Of a stretch of DNA of 64,000 nucleotides, positions 24,135 through 36,120 are shown piece after piece (the first letter of the stretch is position 1; each line of letters starts with the position of its first letter). The position numbers and the translations under genes are program-made. This DNA comes from Osedax fenrisi (taxonomy: Eukaryota; Annelida; Polychaeta; Sabellida; Siboglinidae). The notes beneath the pieces are model-generated. The model was not told the DNA's origin, did not search any database, and was given only the letters and a program-made list of their open reading frames with translations. The DNA is taken from the NCBI GenBank assembly GCA_964019155.1, contig OZ025246.1, forward strand, positions 4,237,066 to 4,301,065. Reading direction: 5' to 3'.

Positions 24135-24390
24135 ATATTTCTAGGTGAATCTAATACATACCATTATTGAGCCTATATTGTATATAGGTATACCTATATA
24201 TATATATATAGGTAGATAGATATATCTAATACATTACCACTACTACCACTAGTTACCCTATATAGGACCTATAGGTAAATAACTAATGCATTAACACCAC
24301 TACTACCATTATTGACCCTGTATATAGCCTATATGTAGATAGATATAACTAATGCATCATCACCACCACCATTACCACTAGCCTGACCAC
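24135..24390. repeat. Degenerate 70-80-bp tandem repeat, about three units
   Basis: Units share CTAATRCATTA, ACCACTACTACCA, a TGACCCT/GTTACCCTATATAGG block and TAGATAGATATA. Divergence is substantial. Confidence 0.6.
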
Positions 24391-24419
24391 TATTACAACC
24401 TATCTATTGGTATCGATTG

Positions 24420-24480
24420 TAGTCGGGTGGAGGGTGTGGGGGTGGAGGGTGGTGGGGGTGGGGGTGCGGGGGGGGTAGGT
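24420..24480 (+). repeat. G-run tract (G-quadruplex-forming)
   Basis: More than seven runs of three to nine G in 60 bp, including GGGGGTGGGGGTGCGGGGGG. It is a strong sequence match to the G-quadruplex pattern. Confidence 0.7.
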
Positions 24481-25542
24481 TGACTTTTACAGCAGAACAC
24501 ATACGGTATCGTGAAGGTACGCGCATGGCTATGTGTGTATGTGTATGTGTACTGCTATGTGTGGTAACTGCATGAGTGTTATGTGTGGGTTTGTACGTGT
24601 ACTTAAACCATATATTCGTGTAGTTGTATGCATTCGTTGTAAATGTCAGGTAATATATGTGTATGTGTATGTGTACTGCATGCGTTTATATATAACATAT
24701 CGTATATAACATGTATACTAATATGAATGTATACTACTTATAGCTACACTAACAGTCATACCACTGCGACAGCCCATTGGACGACTCGTAATGTAGACTT
24801 GTAATGGTTGTATGTGTATATAGAACATGTAGTATGGCAGAATCGTTGCAGTACTGTATGTATAATACACGTGTATAATAAGTTACATGTATGTGTGTGA
24901 GATACGGTTGGCTAGGTTGTGTATAACATGTAGATGTTCGTAGGCATTCGATATACATATGCTATTTATATATTGTATTTATATGGTGTGTGTATATATA
25001 TTTCAACTTAGTAGTATATATATACATCACTAACGAGTAGTATAATGCTACATTATAACTACAGGGGGTAGTATGAATACACACTAGTTTATGTAGCAGA
25101 CATGATAACGGATGTACTATAGTATAGTATACTATTGCTTATATGCTATTTATAGGTTAACGTATACCGTGAATGTATCGAGTTGTGTGTGGTTAGTGTG
25201 TATATATGTAGCGGTGTGTATGTTATAATATGTATATGCTATGTTGTATCTGCATATGTGTGTATATATATATATATACTTAACTATACACATATGTATG
25301 TGAGCAATACGTATTAAATATGATATTTGATAACTCTGCTCACGAGGTGCGTGTTACCTATAGGAATGTCATCAGCCGAGGTGTGTGCGCGTGTTTGAGG
25401 GGTCACCGGATATAGGTCGATGTACACGTATGCGATCACATGGTTACGTGGAGGTATGCGTCGCCCTTCCTCTTCCAGATCTCCCCGTTCTATTTATAGA
25501 CCGTTAACCCTGACACATTTTATTAATTGTAAACCTGTACCT

Positions 25543-25580
<38 letters not shown>

Positions 25581-25850
25581 GTGTGTGTGTATGTGTGTGG
25601 GTTTTTGTGTGTATGTGACGTCATTGGTGTATGCTTATATATTCTGCCTATCATGTACACATGTATATGAGCTAGTGTTTACATTATATATATATATATA
25701 TATATTATATGTCTAGCCATAGTATAACATAACTTTACTTTACCTTGCAAATGTTATAACCCGCCCTGTTTGTATTTCTGTGCGAGTTTTAAGTATTATA
25801 TAACATTTTCGTATTAGTTGTATACGTATATATACACTCTGTAAATCGTA
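24481..25850. other. AT/GT-rich DNA, nothing recognised
   Basis: TA tracts at 25544-25576 and 25687-25705, and scattered GTGTATGTG runs. Short frames have no domain features. Confidence 0.4.
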
Positions 25851-25851
25851 T

Positions 25852-25965
25852 GCAATGTACATTATACAATGTTCATGTTATAATGCAATCTACACATTGT
25901 ATACAATATACAGTAAGCAATGTACACTGTATACATTGCACACTGTACACAATTTACACATTTCA
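25852..25965. repeat. Degenerate TGTACA/ACATTGTA repeat
   Basis: ACATTGTA, TGTACA and TATACAAT motifs recur. It is the same low-complexity class as 11878-12035. Confidence 0.6.
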
Positions 25966-26074
25966 TACCTGTATTGTTAACCCAGGTATTCAGATCTGTA
26001 AGCTTGATTGCAATGAGTATTACTACCTTTAGAAGAACTCGGCGCGCGTAATAAACTGTTTCTACTGATAATAT

Positions 26075-26130
26075 GCATTGTAACTTTTATTGGGGTTATC
26101 AGATGTGGCATTGACTGGGTAATTATAGAA
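26075..26130 (-). mobile_element. Retroelement 3' end, family X
   Basis: Shares TTATCAGATGT-GGCA and GGGTAATTATAGAA with 5700-5745 in the same orientation, preceded by TTTTATT. It lacks the long trinucleotide tail of the other copy. Confidence 0.5.
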
Positions 26131-26163
26131 CACTTACTTATTATAGATACGATTACCCTTGAC

Positions 26164-26219
<56 letters not shown>

Positions 26220-26220
26220 G
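26164..26220. repeat. (TA)n microsatellite
   Basis: TA array with a single CA interruption. Confidence 0.92.
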
Positions 26221-26345
26221 AATACAAATATGTAAATGTAAGTTATGCGATAATACTAAAATATGTAATCATAAATGTATAAACAATATATACATAATGG
26301 TTGCCTGTGCCTGTACGCCGTAATACGTGTTACGTAATAGCTATT

Positions 26346-26398
26346 ATGTCACGTGATACCTCGTATGTCACGTGATACCTCTTATGTCACGTGATACC
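26346..26398. promoter_or_regulatory. Three tandem TATGTCACGTGATACC units
   Basis: A 19-bp unit containing GTCACGTGATACCTC repeats three times. Each unit carries the CACGTG palindrome in CLEAR-like context. It could be a binding-site cluster or a small tandem duplication. Confidence 0.45.
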
Positions 26399-26514
26399 AT
26401 CATAATGGCGTTGTGTGTCTATGAAAGGATTGGTTTTTGGCACGAGTTAAAGTAGATCATCGATACATCGCGAGCCACTGAAACTAACTAACTAGTCTAT
26501 ACATTATTTACATG

Positions 26515-26532
26515 TATATATATGTATGTATG

Positions 26533-26588
<56 letters not shown>
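26515..26588. repeat. (TA)n microsatellite, 74 bp
   Basis: TA array with TATGTATG interruptions on its left edge. Confidence 0.93.
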
Positions 26589-26591
<3 letters not shown>

Positions 26592-26993
26592 GTAATAGCG
26601 ACTACTAACCCTCGGTTAATTATGAGGTAGGGGTCTGCATACATCGTATTCAGTCTGTATATAGACACTCTATACATGATACCTATATAGTATGTCTATA
26701 GCTAGTATAATGTACATGACATACGCTGTTCCATCATTAGTAACGTACGTTGTACGTGAACACGAATGTAGTATTAGCTAAGCCCCCCCCCCAGCAAAGG
26801 GCTTTGGTATAAGCGAGCTAGCCATGCTTATCTATAGGAAGTGCGCGCTATCTAGATGTTGTTGTTGTTGTAGAGGTAGTAGTGGTTGTTGCTGTAGTTG
26901 TGTGTACATTCCTATAGGGTGCTGTACAGTTATCTCGCAGTTACTGTTTATCACATATCACCGTTCGTAATCATTACGATATAGTTGTGGTCA
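26589..26993. other. Spacer with short simple repeats
   Basis: Holds a C-run (26785-26793) and a (GTT)n-like stretch (26858-26895). No gene recognised. Confidence 0.4.
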
Positions 26994-27895
26994 GTAGTGG
27001 TGGTCAGTAGTGGTGGTCAGTAGTGGTCAGTAGTGGTCAGTAGTGGTCAGTAGGGGGTCAGTAGGGGTCAGTGGTGGTCAGTAGGGGGTCAGTAGGGGTC
27101 AGTAGGGGTCAGTAGTGGTCAGTAGTGGTCAGTAGTGGTCAGTAGTGGTGGTCAGTAGTGGTCAGTGGTGGTCAGTAGTGGTCAGTAGTGGGTAGTAGTG
27201 GTCAGTAGTGGTCAGTAGTGGTCAGTAGTGGTCAGTAGTGGTGGTCAGTAGTGGTCAGTAGTGGTCAGTAGTGGTGGTCAGTAGTGGTCAGTAGTGGTCA
27301 GTAGTGGTGGTCAGTAGTGGTCAGTAGTGGTCAGTAGTGGTCAGTAGTGGTCAGTAGTGGGTAGTAGTGGTCAGTAGTGGTCAGTAGTGGTGGTCAGTAG
27401 TGGTCAGTAGTGGTCAGTAGTGGTGGTCAGTAGTGGTCAGTAGTGGTCAGTAGTGGTCAGTAGTGGTCAGTAGTGGTCAGTAGTGGTGGTCAGTAGTGGT
27501 CAGTAGTGGTGGGCAGTAGTGGTCAGTAGTGGTCAGTAGGGGTCAGTAGTGGTCAGTAGTGGTCAGTAGTGGTCAGTAGTGGTCAGTAGTGGTCAGTAGT
27601 GATCAGTGGTGGTCAGTAGTGGTCAGTAGTGGGTAGTAGTGGTCAGTAGTGGTCAGTAGTGGGTAGTAGTGGTCAGTAGTGGTCAGTAGTGGTGGTCAGT
27701 AGTGGTCAGTAGTGGTCAGTAGTGGTGGTAAGTAGTGGTCAGTAGTGGTCAGTAGTGGTCAGTAGTGGGTAGTAGTGGTCAGTAGTAGTCAGTAGTGGTC
27801 AGTAGTGGTCAGTAGTGGTCAGTAGTGGTCAGTAGTGGTCAGTAGTGGTCAGTAGAGGTCAGTGATGGTCAGTAGTGGCCAGTGATGGTCAGTGA
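26994..27895. repeat. GTCAGTAGTG minisatellite, 0.9 kb
   Basis: About 85 units of a 10-bp core GTCAGTAGTG, interspersed with 13-bp GTCAGTAGTGGTG units and GGGTAGTAGTG variants. The mixed 10/13-bp register gives an irregular ladder. It contains no open frame of note. Confidence 0.96.
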
Positions 27896-27972
27896 CGGTT
27901 TAGCCCGTATACTCATAGTAGTCACCTATGCTTCCTTTTCTCCCATGTGTGAGTGTGTATGTGGACATACTA

Positions 27973-27976
27973 TGTA

Positions 27977-28018
<42 letters not shown>
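27973..28018. repeat. (TA)n microsatellite
   Basis: TA array; overlapping frames are artefacts. Confidence 0.93.
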
Positions 28019-28019
<1 letters not shown>

Positions 28020-28650
28020 TTTACATACATAATTACCAAATATATAGCCCTATATTCGAATCAGTGTCATACAGTAGCTTTACCAGTATAATTAGCATAA
28101 TATTATCCATTATTGTTAGTGCTTTGTCCTCCCTTGTTTCCATTGTATTCACGCGAATACATAATTCTTAGCTATAGCTAGTAACTATGGTTACTACGGC
28201 GTTACTTACTCGTTACTTACGTGTTACTTACGTGTTACTTGTTATCCGGTAACTCGTAAATCGTAGGGGGAATCAATGACGTCAGAGTAACACAATTTAT
28301 CCAGTCGTCTCGTTCATGAAACTTAAGTTAACATGTTTATAGTTAACACGCTAATTTAGCATGTTTACCCTCCACTACGGTATCAATGTATACGTACGTT
28401 ATATGCGACCAGCCCATGCTATAGTCAACTTATATACCTGTAATATACCTATAGGTAAATAAATGGATCACGTGAACTGCATTACTTAATCCCTACGTGA
28501 GAAAAACTTGGACATGTAAAAACTAAACCAAAACTATGCGATCGGACGCTTGTTCACATGATCCAAATAAAGTATTATATTCGTAGTCACTCCGATATGA
28601 TATATGATACCTAACGATTATAACCATAATTATGGGCGCTGGAACGATTT

Positions 28651-28659
<9 letters not shown>
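28019..28659. other. AT-rich DNA
   Basis: A short tandem of GTTACTTAC(G/T) units lies at 28200-28245 and a CACGTG at about 28467. Nothing coding. Confidence 0.4.

Positions 28660-28708
<49 letters not shown>
28660..28708. repeat. (TA)n microsatellite
   Basis: About 24 TA units. Confidence 0.94.
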
Positions 28709-28715
<7 letters not shown>

Positions 28716-29482
28716 TAATCCCTATAGAGGGACCAACCAATCAAAATAAATGTTGTGGTAAAAGTGGGGGGGTACCAATACATAAGAGATCCCCCTAGCT
28801 TTTAAAGTGGGGACATATCCCCCGTCCCCCCTATCGCAGCGCACCTAGATATAACTGACCAGTGGTCAAGCGTAGATCACCGTGTTCAAGAAACATCGTA
28901 TTCTACCTTACCCTCGTGTTATACAGTAGACATTGGTGTACTGTATACCTGTATAGGTTGTCGTATTGGTAGACTAGTCACCCCGTACTCTCCCTCTATA
29001 GAGGGTACATAGGGTATACCCTGTTATCGCCGTATACCCTTGTTCCTGATATTCAATTGTAATTGAGTACGTAATTACTTATTTATATTCTTGTATATGT
29101 TTCAATTAATCTTTTAAAAAATAGTATTCATCATTTATATAATATATGATATATGGTATATATATATAAATTGATATGCCATATAACTATAGGTCATCTT
29201 GTTATCCCTATAATATATTTAAATAATAGATGTTGCGAAGTTAGAAAATTATCTGGGTAAACGTTGTTATTCATCTATATACTAGCTTGACTATCGGTCA
29301 CAACTATAACTACAAGTACACCCCTTAACATTCCCCACCCCCCACCCCCACACTATGGGGGCGCGTGTACGCATCGAACATTGTGCGGCGTCCACGTCGT
29401 GTGTAGGAATAGAGGTCAAATTTAACAACAATAACAACAACAACAAATGGCAGACTATCTGTATAACTCCACCATACTGTAT

Positions 29483-29486
<4 letters not shown>
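28709..29486. other. Mixed DNA with G/C-run patch
   Basis: At 28755-28835 there are runs GGGGGGG, CCCCC and CCCCGTCCCCCC around a short TTTAAAGTGGGGACATA. This may be transposon debris but is not identified. A (CAA)n-like stretch lies at 29425-29445. Confidence 0.3.
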
Positions 29487-29528
<42 letters not shown>

Positions 29529-29530
29529 TA
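29487..29530. repeat. (TA)n microsatellite
   Basis: TA array. A further array at 29670-29714 contains a TG interruption. Confidence 0.92.
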
Positions 29531-29675
29531 TCTGTGTATATATATAATATTAATTGAGTTCTAGCAGTAAAGTAATCATAGTGAATATAATGTATTCCTA
29601 TCATTAATTATACTCACGCTATAGCTAAGCCCCTTCCTCGCATACTACGTAGGAAATATGTATACTCTACTGTAC

Positions 29676-29714
<39 letters not shown>

Positions 29715-30972
29715 ACACTATCATACAATTCATAACACCCCATTTCTCTTATGTATTCTACTATATATAAAATACACAGTATATTGTGTATTTAATTCCC
29801 ACCAGTACATTAATCTCATGTATACTATTGTATACATGTATATACATGCATTCATAAAAGGCAATCACAAATATTGTTTATATTACTGAATACAGTTACA
29901 ATTCGATAATGTTACTTGTACAGTATCCTATTACTTTAATTTCCATAACATTCTTCCTATTGGTATTGTAAATGTAAATACAGTATTGTTATATTTGTAG
30001 ACTATTATAGATGCAGATGGTATATTATGTGAAAGTTCAATTTACGAGATATTTTATATATTTAATTTATTTTATCTTTATGAATATTATTTTCAAATTC
30101 AAATATATCAACTATTCTATAGAATATATAAGCACAAAAATGTAATATATATAAACTATTCAAATTATAAAAACTATAAATTGTATTATTATACTGAGTA
30201 CATGTACAATTGGTGTTTAATTAATCTTTAATGTATATTGTACAATGTACATGCATGTAAAGCATGTTTTATTTCAAGAATTTAAAATAGCATACATTAA
30301 TAACTATATATTTGTATATTTGCAATCGGAAATTATCGAATTAACTTGTTATAATAATATATTAGTATTACTTTTGAAATAAATATTTTAAATTAAAATG
30401 TAATGGATATTATAATATTGTAATTAAAAAAATATCTTATTTAATTTTAAAATACAATTGAATACAATTGATATTATTATAAATAAAAAACTAGAGTAAC
30501 ACTACTCTTCAACATTCTAATCAGATAAACTAATTTGAAAATCAAATATGATACGGCAATCTAATTTTACAATAAATATCGACAATCGATTACGTCAAAT
30601 TGAATCTAGTATGAAAATATAGTTTGCAATCAACTATGAAAATCTAGTTCCCAGTCAATTTCAAAAATATAAACCTATAAACAAGTTTGTCAATCTAATA
30701 CGATGAATCAAATTTAAATAATTGGCTTATATATGTTATGAAATATATTTTTTGATATTTTTGGGAGCGACAATGTAGGATGTTTCAGATGTTTCGAAAC
30801 ATACATTTTGGATGTTTCAGTTGTTTCGAAGTAGGAAATATTGGCTCATTTAGATCACTAGTTTATACTATAGTGTATACAGTATATTGCAATTCACTAT
30901 ATGTATAGTATATACAGTATATATACTGATATTATATTGTTGATACATCCTGTGAAGGTGAAAACCATACTG

Positions 30973-30974
<2 letters not shown>
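29715..30974. other. Very AT-rich DNA, nothing coding
   Basis: Recognisable only as AT-rich filler. A short near-duplication of GGATGTTTCAG-TGTTTCGAA occurs at 30778-30830. Confidence 0.4.

Positions 30975-31014
<40 letters not shown>
30975..31014. repeat. (TA)n microsatellite
   Basis: About 20 TA units. Confidence 0.93.
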
Positions 31015-31017
<3 letters not shown>

Positions 31018-31489
31018 GTATACACATATGAATATTCAATATTTATGAACGATATATTGATAAGTTCTTAAAATCACCTAAAAACGATGTAAATATAATC
31101 GATTAAAGCTTTTTATTTAATTAATCACGTGTTACTAGGTCAGGTTACACACCGGAAGTAGTATAGATATTACCGGCGGTTTGTTTACAATCTTAGAAGG
31201 ACATAAATCACGTATTAAAAAATATAAACAACTATTTCATTAACGACCTAATTAATTGTGTGCGCACTCGCACTATTGTGTGTGTGTGTAACCGTACTGT
31301 TAGGTGTGGGTGTGCGGGTGTGCGTATGATTAATTACGATAACGTAAACAACAGTGGTGACGCACGCGCGCACGTGTTGCGTAACCGACATGCGCAGTGA
31401 CAGTTAACGGTGATGACACCTAGCCGGATGTCACACGTGTGATGTACAGTGTACATACATATACTAACTACAGTACTGTATAATATTAT

Positions 31490-31496
<7 letters not shown>

Positions 31497-31573
<77 letters not shown>
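31497..31573. repeat. (TA)n microsatellite, 77 bp
   Basis: Pure TA array. The minus-strand frame here is an artefact. Confidence 0.96.
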
Positions 31574-31575
<2 letters not shown>

Positions 31576-31917
31576 GTATACAGTATACTGATAGCAAGGA
31601 ATCGCGGATATTGATTTAGAATCTATAGATTCTAAATGAATTTCATATATGAATTTAGAATTAAGAGATTTTAGATTTATTAGATTTATATTAGAGAATT
31701 TAGACTATAGTGAGCATCCATTGACGCGTGGTCACATGCTAGTATTACATAATACGTGTGCACATGTGTGTTCTCTCTCTACCACAAGGTAACGTGTGTG
31801 TGAAACCAATACCTATGTGTGTGTGTGTGATGTGTGTGTGCGATCCGTGCAAACACCGTGATTATTCGTGAATATTACTGAGCGTGGTCTACGATTTAGG
31901 AGATCCTAATAACAATA

Positions 31918-32187
31918 TTGTCGTCGATAATACGTGGCAAGGTGTCACTAGAGCAGGGTATACCCTATATATACAGCGGTACACTAGTTCACCCGTACCG
32001 TCCCAATTCATGTGACTATTTTTTGTATACCGATTTCAGTCGGCGAGATGGAATAGTACGATTTAGGGTAATACGAGCAAGCGATAGATCGAGTAGGACT
32101 AGTTCGTATGGAATATTAGTATCAAGTGATACTGTTCTATTATTAGTCACAATATATATATGCTGTATCATTCCTATGATAAGTTAA
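31918..32187 (+). other. Unrecognised 89-codon open frame
   Basis: An open frame in locally GC-richer DNA with no low-complexity content. It ends in a hydrophobic stretch (LLLVTIYICCIIPMI) after a basic, serine-rich middle. I match it to no family and see no strong splice or promoter signals. It may be a chance frame. Confidence 0.15.
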
Positions 32188-33055
32188 ATACTTATAAAAT
32201 GGTTAGCATAATAATAGCATAATATAATATAATGTATTCTCGACATTATTTAAAATATATGAAGGTTATCATATATGATCATATCTGTATACCGAGCTAG
32301 ATAGTTAGATAAAAGTGATGGATCTAGAGATGAATTATTAAAATAGTAGTTATATATATACACACATTTTATTAAAAGTATGAATGGCAGATGTATAATA
32401 TATGTACAAAATATATAATAATATATTACTATAGTAATATGAATTATCAAATGTGATATATCACACCTACTATATATAGAATGACGTAATAATGTATGTA
32501 TTAATTACTAGTTACACATTAAGTGGAATATGATCAGGGTAGTATGATGTAATAGACTTAATTAGTATTTGACTGGTAAAGAGGTGAGGAGTGTTGGCCA
32601 TGAGGTAGTGTAACAATTAAAAGGGTAGTGAAACAATTAAAAGAGCAGTGAAATAGATAAATATATTGAAAATGAGAAAGTTTACTAATGATATTCGCTG
32701 TTTTTGTGAGAAATCTTCAAACGATAAACTGAATGACATATACGCACGCCACACATATGTATACGCACACGCCATATAGTATACCCAGGAAATATACGTC
32801 GTATATAAACACCCGCAATTATACTTGCCTATAGGAGGCGTGTTAGATGTATAGTAATCTACTTCCGCTTCTTATACTTTTTTAGATAATTGTTTTGAAT
32901 AACATTACACTATTAAAAAGCGTATAGGCGACCAGGCCCCTCGTGAAACATCAATTATAAATCACATTATAATGTGATAAGTATACTTATTTGTTTTTAT
33001 TGCACATTTACTATTTCGTTTACTCGATATAGTATTATCTTCTTTAGTTCGACCT
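32188..33055. other. AT-rich DNA, nothing recognised
   Basis: A 13-bp direct repeat AACAATTAAAAGG/AACAATTAAAAGA lies at about 32611-32643. No exons or element ends are seen. Confidence 0.4.
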
Positions 33056-33136
33056 CTTACTCACTCACTCACTCATTCACTCTCGCTTTCCCTATCTCTC
33101 TCACTTTATCTCACTCACTCACTCACTCTATAGTAT

Positions 33137-33192
<56 letters not shown>
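33056..33192. repeat. (ACTC)n and (AC)n microsatellites
   Basis: ACTC repeats at 33060-33130, then an AC array at 33145-33191. Further AC tracts at 33290-33390 lead up to the LINE. Confidence 0.94.
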
Positions 33193-33193
<1 letters not shown>

Positions 33194-33392
33194 ATCACTC
33201 TATATCTACATAGTATACGTGAGAGAGTCGATATCCACTGTAGCTTTGATGTCTACGTATTCACCACTATACCATATCTTAGTACACACATCACTTACAC
33301 ACCACACACACACACATACACACACGCATCTAGTACAAGACCACCTCTATATAATTATATAGTATAGTACACAAACACACACAAGTAGAAAA

Positions 33393-35260
33393 ACTTTGCT
33401 ATAATCTAGATTTACAACGACAATTACTACCAACTGATACGACAATCCTAACTTCAACCTGCGAACTCACATTTACAGAATTTGAACGACCTACTATAAC
33501 TGATATCTATAACTTAATTGTTACAGCAAAGTTAACATCTCCTTCTGACCCTATTCTACTGATAATGACTAAAATACTGGCTTCTACACTAGCTCCAATT
33601 TATAAACAGATAATTGATACTTCAAATGTCTGGTGAAATACCCAACAATTTAAAATACGCAATTATCAATCCTTACTTAAAAAAACCAGATTTAGATGTT
33701 GAAGTACTGAGTAATTATAGACCAGTATCTCAACTTCCATTACTTTCTAAAATTCTAGAAAAAATTGTAAACAAACAATTAATATCATACTTAAATACTT
33801 ACGACTTACTAGACAGAAGACAAAACGCATTCCGCAAGAATCACAGTACAGAAACGACACTACTATCACTATTTGACGACTTATACAAATCACTAGACAG
33901 CAACTTACCGATACAACTGATACTACTGGACTTATCTGCCGCTTTTGACACTATCGACTTTGACATTTTAATAGAAAGACTTATATCTATCGGTATAGGG
34001 AAGGTACCTATCAAATGGTTTTCAAACTTTATCCGGGGTCGGAGTTTTTCTATTAAAATAAACGAAACATTGTCACAACCTTATGTTATTAAATATGGAG
34101 TCCCACAGGGTTCCACTCTTTATCCCATACTATTTTCCATTTATTTACTTCCACTCAACAAACTACTGACTAACTTCCCACACGTGAACTATAATCTTTA
34201 CGCTGACGACATAGAATTACACGCCCAATTCATTCACTCAATTAACTTACAATCATGTTTAACCTCACTGCAAATTTGGCTTACAAAAAATAATGTATTA
34301 CTAAATCCAACAAAAACTGAACTCATCAACTTTACAACCAATTCCACGATCAATACTACAGTTCCACTAATAAATATAAATAACATAAATATAATACCGA
34401 CTGAAAATACAAAATACTTAGGTTTCCACTTTACTAACAAACTCGACTTTATTAAACATATCAGTAAAATGAAACAAACTTCTTCCTTTCATATATATAA
34501 TTTAAAAAAACTAAGACCATACTTAATCAAACAAACAGCTATAATGCTATCAAATTGACTGATAATGTCTAGATTACTATACTGTAACTATTTACTAGCC
34601 GGAGAAAACAAAACAGTTATTAACAATATTGACCGATTAGTAAATAGAACTACTAGAATTATTTTTAATCTAAAAAACACAGATTACACTACTAGAATTA
34701 CGAACTTACGGAAATCACTAAACTGGCTACCTACAATTGACAACATCAACATTAAACTACTAACTATACTTTACAAAACTACAAAAACCACTCAATCTCA
34801 TAATTTACATACTTTACTTCACAAACAAACCACTAACAGACAACTGAGACAAACATATAGACTTGACATACCGACTACACGACTACGAAAGTACGGTAAC
34901 AAACGATTTAGCTGGAGAGGTGCAACTCTCTGGAATAAACTTCCCCAATCCATACGCAAAGAAGATATGTTCATAACCACTTTCAAATATAAACTCAAGG
35001 AGCTATTTAAAACGTTCCCCATTAAAATACCACGTACCTAACCCTCTTTGAAATGTAATCGTGTTATTATATTATTATTATATTATTATTATATTTAAGA
35101 ATGTTATTTTATTATATTATTTGTATGGATGATCGTAAAATCATCCGGGAACCCACACCTGTAAACTGTTCGACAAACAGTAAAACACATTGTAGAATGT
35201 TATATCAATCTTTGTGTATAAATAAATACTATTACTACTACTACTACTACATCTAGTAAT
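33393..35260 (+). mobile_element. CR1/L2-type LINE, 5'-truncated
   Basis: A non-LTR retrotransposon lacking its endonuclease region. Coding similarity starts directly after an AC-rich tract at about 33393 in the linker/RT-0 region (frame reading TEFERPTITDIYN). It continues through reverse transcriptase to TAA at about 35039. The 3' UTR contains a small hairpin (GATGATCGTAAAATCATC) and ends AAATAAATAC plus (TAC)n at 35220-35252, a short-repeat 3' tail as known for CR1/L2-group elements. No target duplication is recognised. Confidence 0.88.
33614..35041 (+). pseudogene. Reverse transcriptase of the CR1/L2-type LINE (broken)
   Basis: Encodes a retrotransposon reverse transcriptase that would copy its own RNA into DNA at a nicked target site. 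In order it shows: NYRPVSQLPLLSKILEK near residues 35-50; the RT core LLDLSAAFDTIDFDIL with its first catalytic Asp; GVPQGS; the catalytic YADD box at about 34199-34210; NPTKTE; and a C-terminal region (MSRLLYCNYL, LNWLPT) typical of CR1/L2 proteins. Two lesions are visible. A frameshift near 33628 separates the upstream linker frame (IYKQIIDTSNV), and an in-frame TGA at 34556-34558 lies between the RT and the C-terminal part. The true start codon is lost with the 5' truncation. Catalytic motifs are intact, but the copy cannot make a full protein without readthrough. The clade call rests on motif order, not a tree. Confidence 0.88.
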
Positions 35261-35326
35261 ACAAGATCATATATATGTTTCCCATTTGCACAGCAAGTAG
35301 TCTTTTATACAATATATAGAGTATAT

Positions 35327-35330
<4 letters not shown>

Positions 35331-35361
<31 letters not shown>
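35331..35361. repeat. (TA)n microsatellite
   Basis: Short TA array followed by GATAGAGAGAGA. Confidence 0.9.
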
Positions 35362-35365
<4 letters not shown>

Positions 35366-35444
35366 TAGAGAGAGAATACATATCATATATGATACTGTAT
35401 GTATGTGAACAGTGCACATGCTCATATGTACCGCAGTATCACCG

Positions 35445-35525
35445 GGTAGTATCACGTGGGTCACATGGTATACGTACACACACGTGTCTATAGTCACGTG
35501 GTATAGATAGTCACGTGATGTATAT
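35445..35525. promoter_or_regulatory. Cluster of CACGTG sites
   Basis: ATCACGTGGG, ACACACGTGT, GTCACGTGGT and GTCACGTGAT lie within 80 bp. Candidate bHLH-Zip binding cluster; no transcript evidence. Confidence 0.4.
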
Positions 35526-35584
35526 GTGGTGAACGCGTGCGTGTGTAAGTGTGGCGACTTCACGGCTGGCATTGCACTCGGTGT

Positions 35585-35672
35585 ATGTGTGTGTGTGTGT
35601 TATATATATGTCGTTGTGTGTATATGTGTGTGTATATGTGTGTGTATATGTGTGTATGTATATGTGTGTAGA
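35585..35672. repeat. (TG)n/(TATGTGTG)n microsatellite
   Basis: Compound TG repeat; open frames in V/C/Y on both strands are artefacts. Confidence 0.92.
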
Positions 35673-35805
35673 TATAGTTGTATTATCTATATCCGTAATG
35701 TTAAGTATTTTCATTGTACACTTTTATTTTATCTGCGATAATTAGATATAGATGCTGGGATTAAAACCCGTGATATTATGAAATGTATACGTATACGTTA
35801 TACAT

Positions 35806-36120
35806 ACAATGATGATGATGATGACGATGATGAAGATGTTGATGAAGATGTTGATGATGATGATGATGATGTTGATGATGATGATGATGTTGATGATGAT
35901 GATGAAGATGATGATGATGATGATGACGACGATGATGAAGATGATGATGATGATGATGTTGATGATGATGACGATGATGATGATGATGATGACGATGATG
36001 ATGATAAAGATGATGATGATGTTGATGATGATGACGATGATGAAGATGATTTTATTTATACACTAATTCAATTATACAAATATTATAGTGTGACAATAAT
36101 ATATAAAAAACAATAAATAA
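35806..36120 (-). mobile_element. Retroelement 3' end with expanded (ATC)n tail
   Basis: About 240 bp of GAT/GAC/GAA repeats (35806-36045) join TTTTATTTATACACTAATTC and then AATTATACAAATATTATAGTG. The same junction (a short GAT repeat, TTTTATTTTAACACTAATTC, AATTATA..TATAGTGTAACAATA) occurs at 39219-39295. On the minus strand this is a retroelement 3' terminus ending AATAAAATCATC(ATC)n. The poly-Asp and poly-Met frames are artefacts of the tail, not a protein. Confidence 0.7.

Noticed and set aside
31918..32187. Candidate host gene of 89 codons
   Set aside because: No recognisable domain, promoter or splice signal; kept only as a low-confidence open frame.
34234..34440. Minus-strand frame inside the LINE
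   Set aside because: Antisense of the RT coding region.
35778..36116. Poly-aspartate open frame
   Set aside because: Trinucleotide tail of a retroelement; the junction sequence is shared with 39219-39300.
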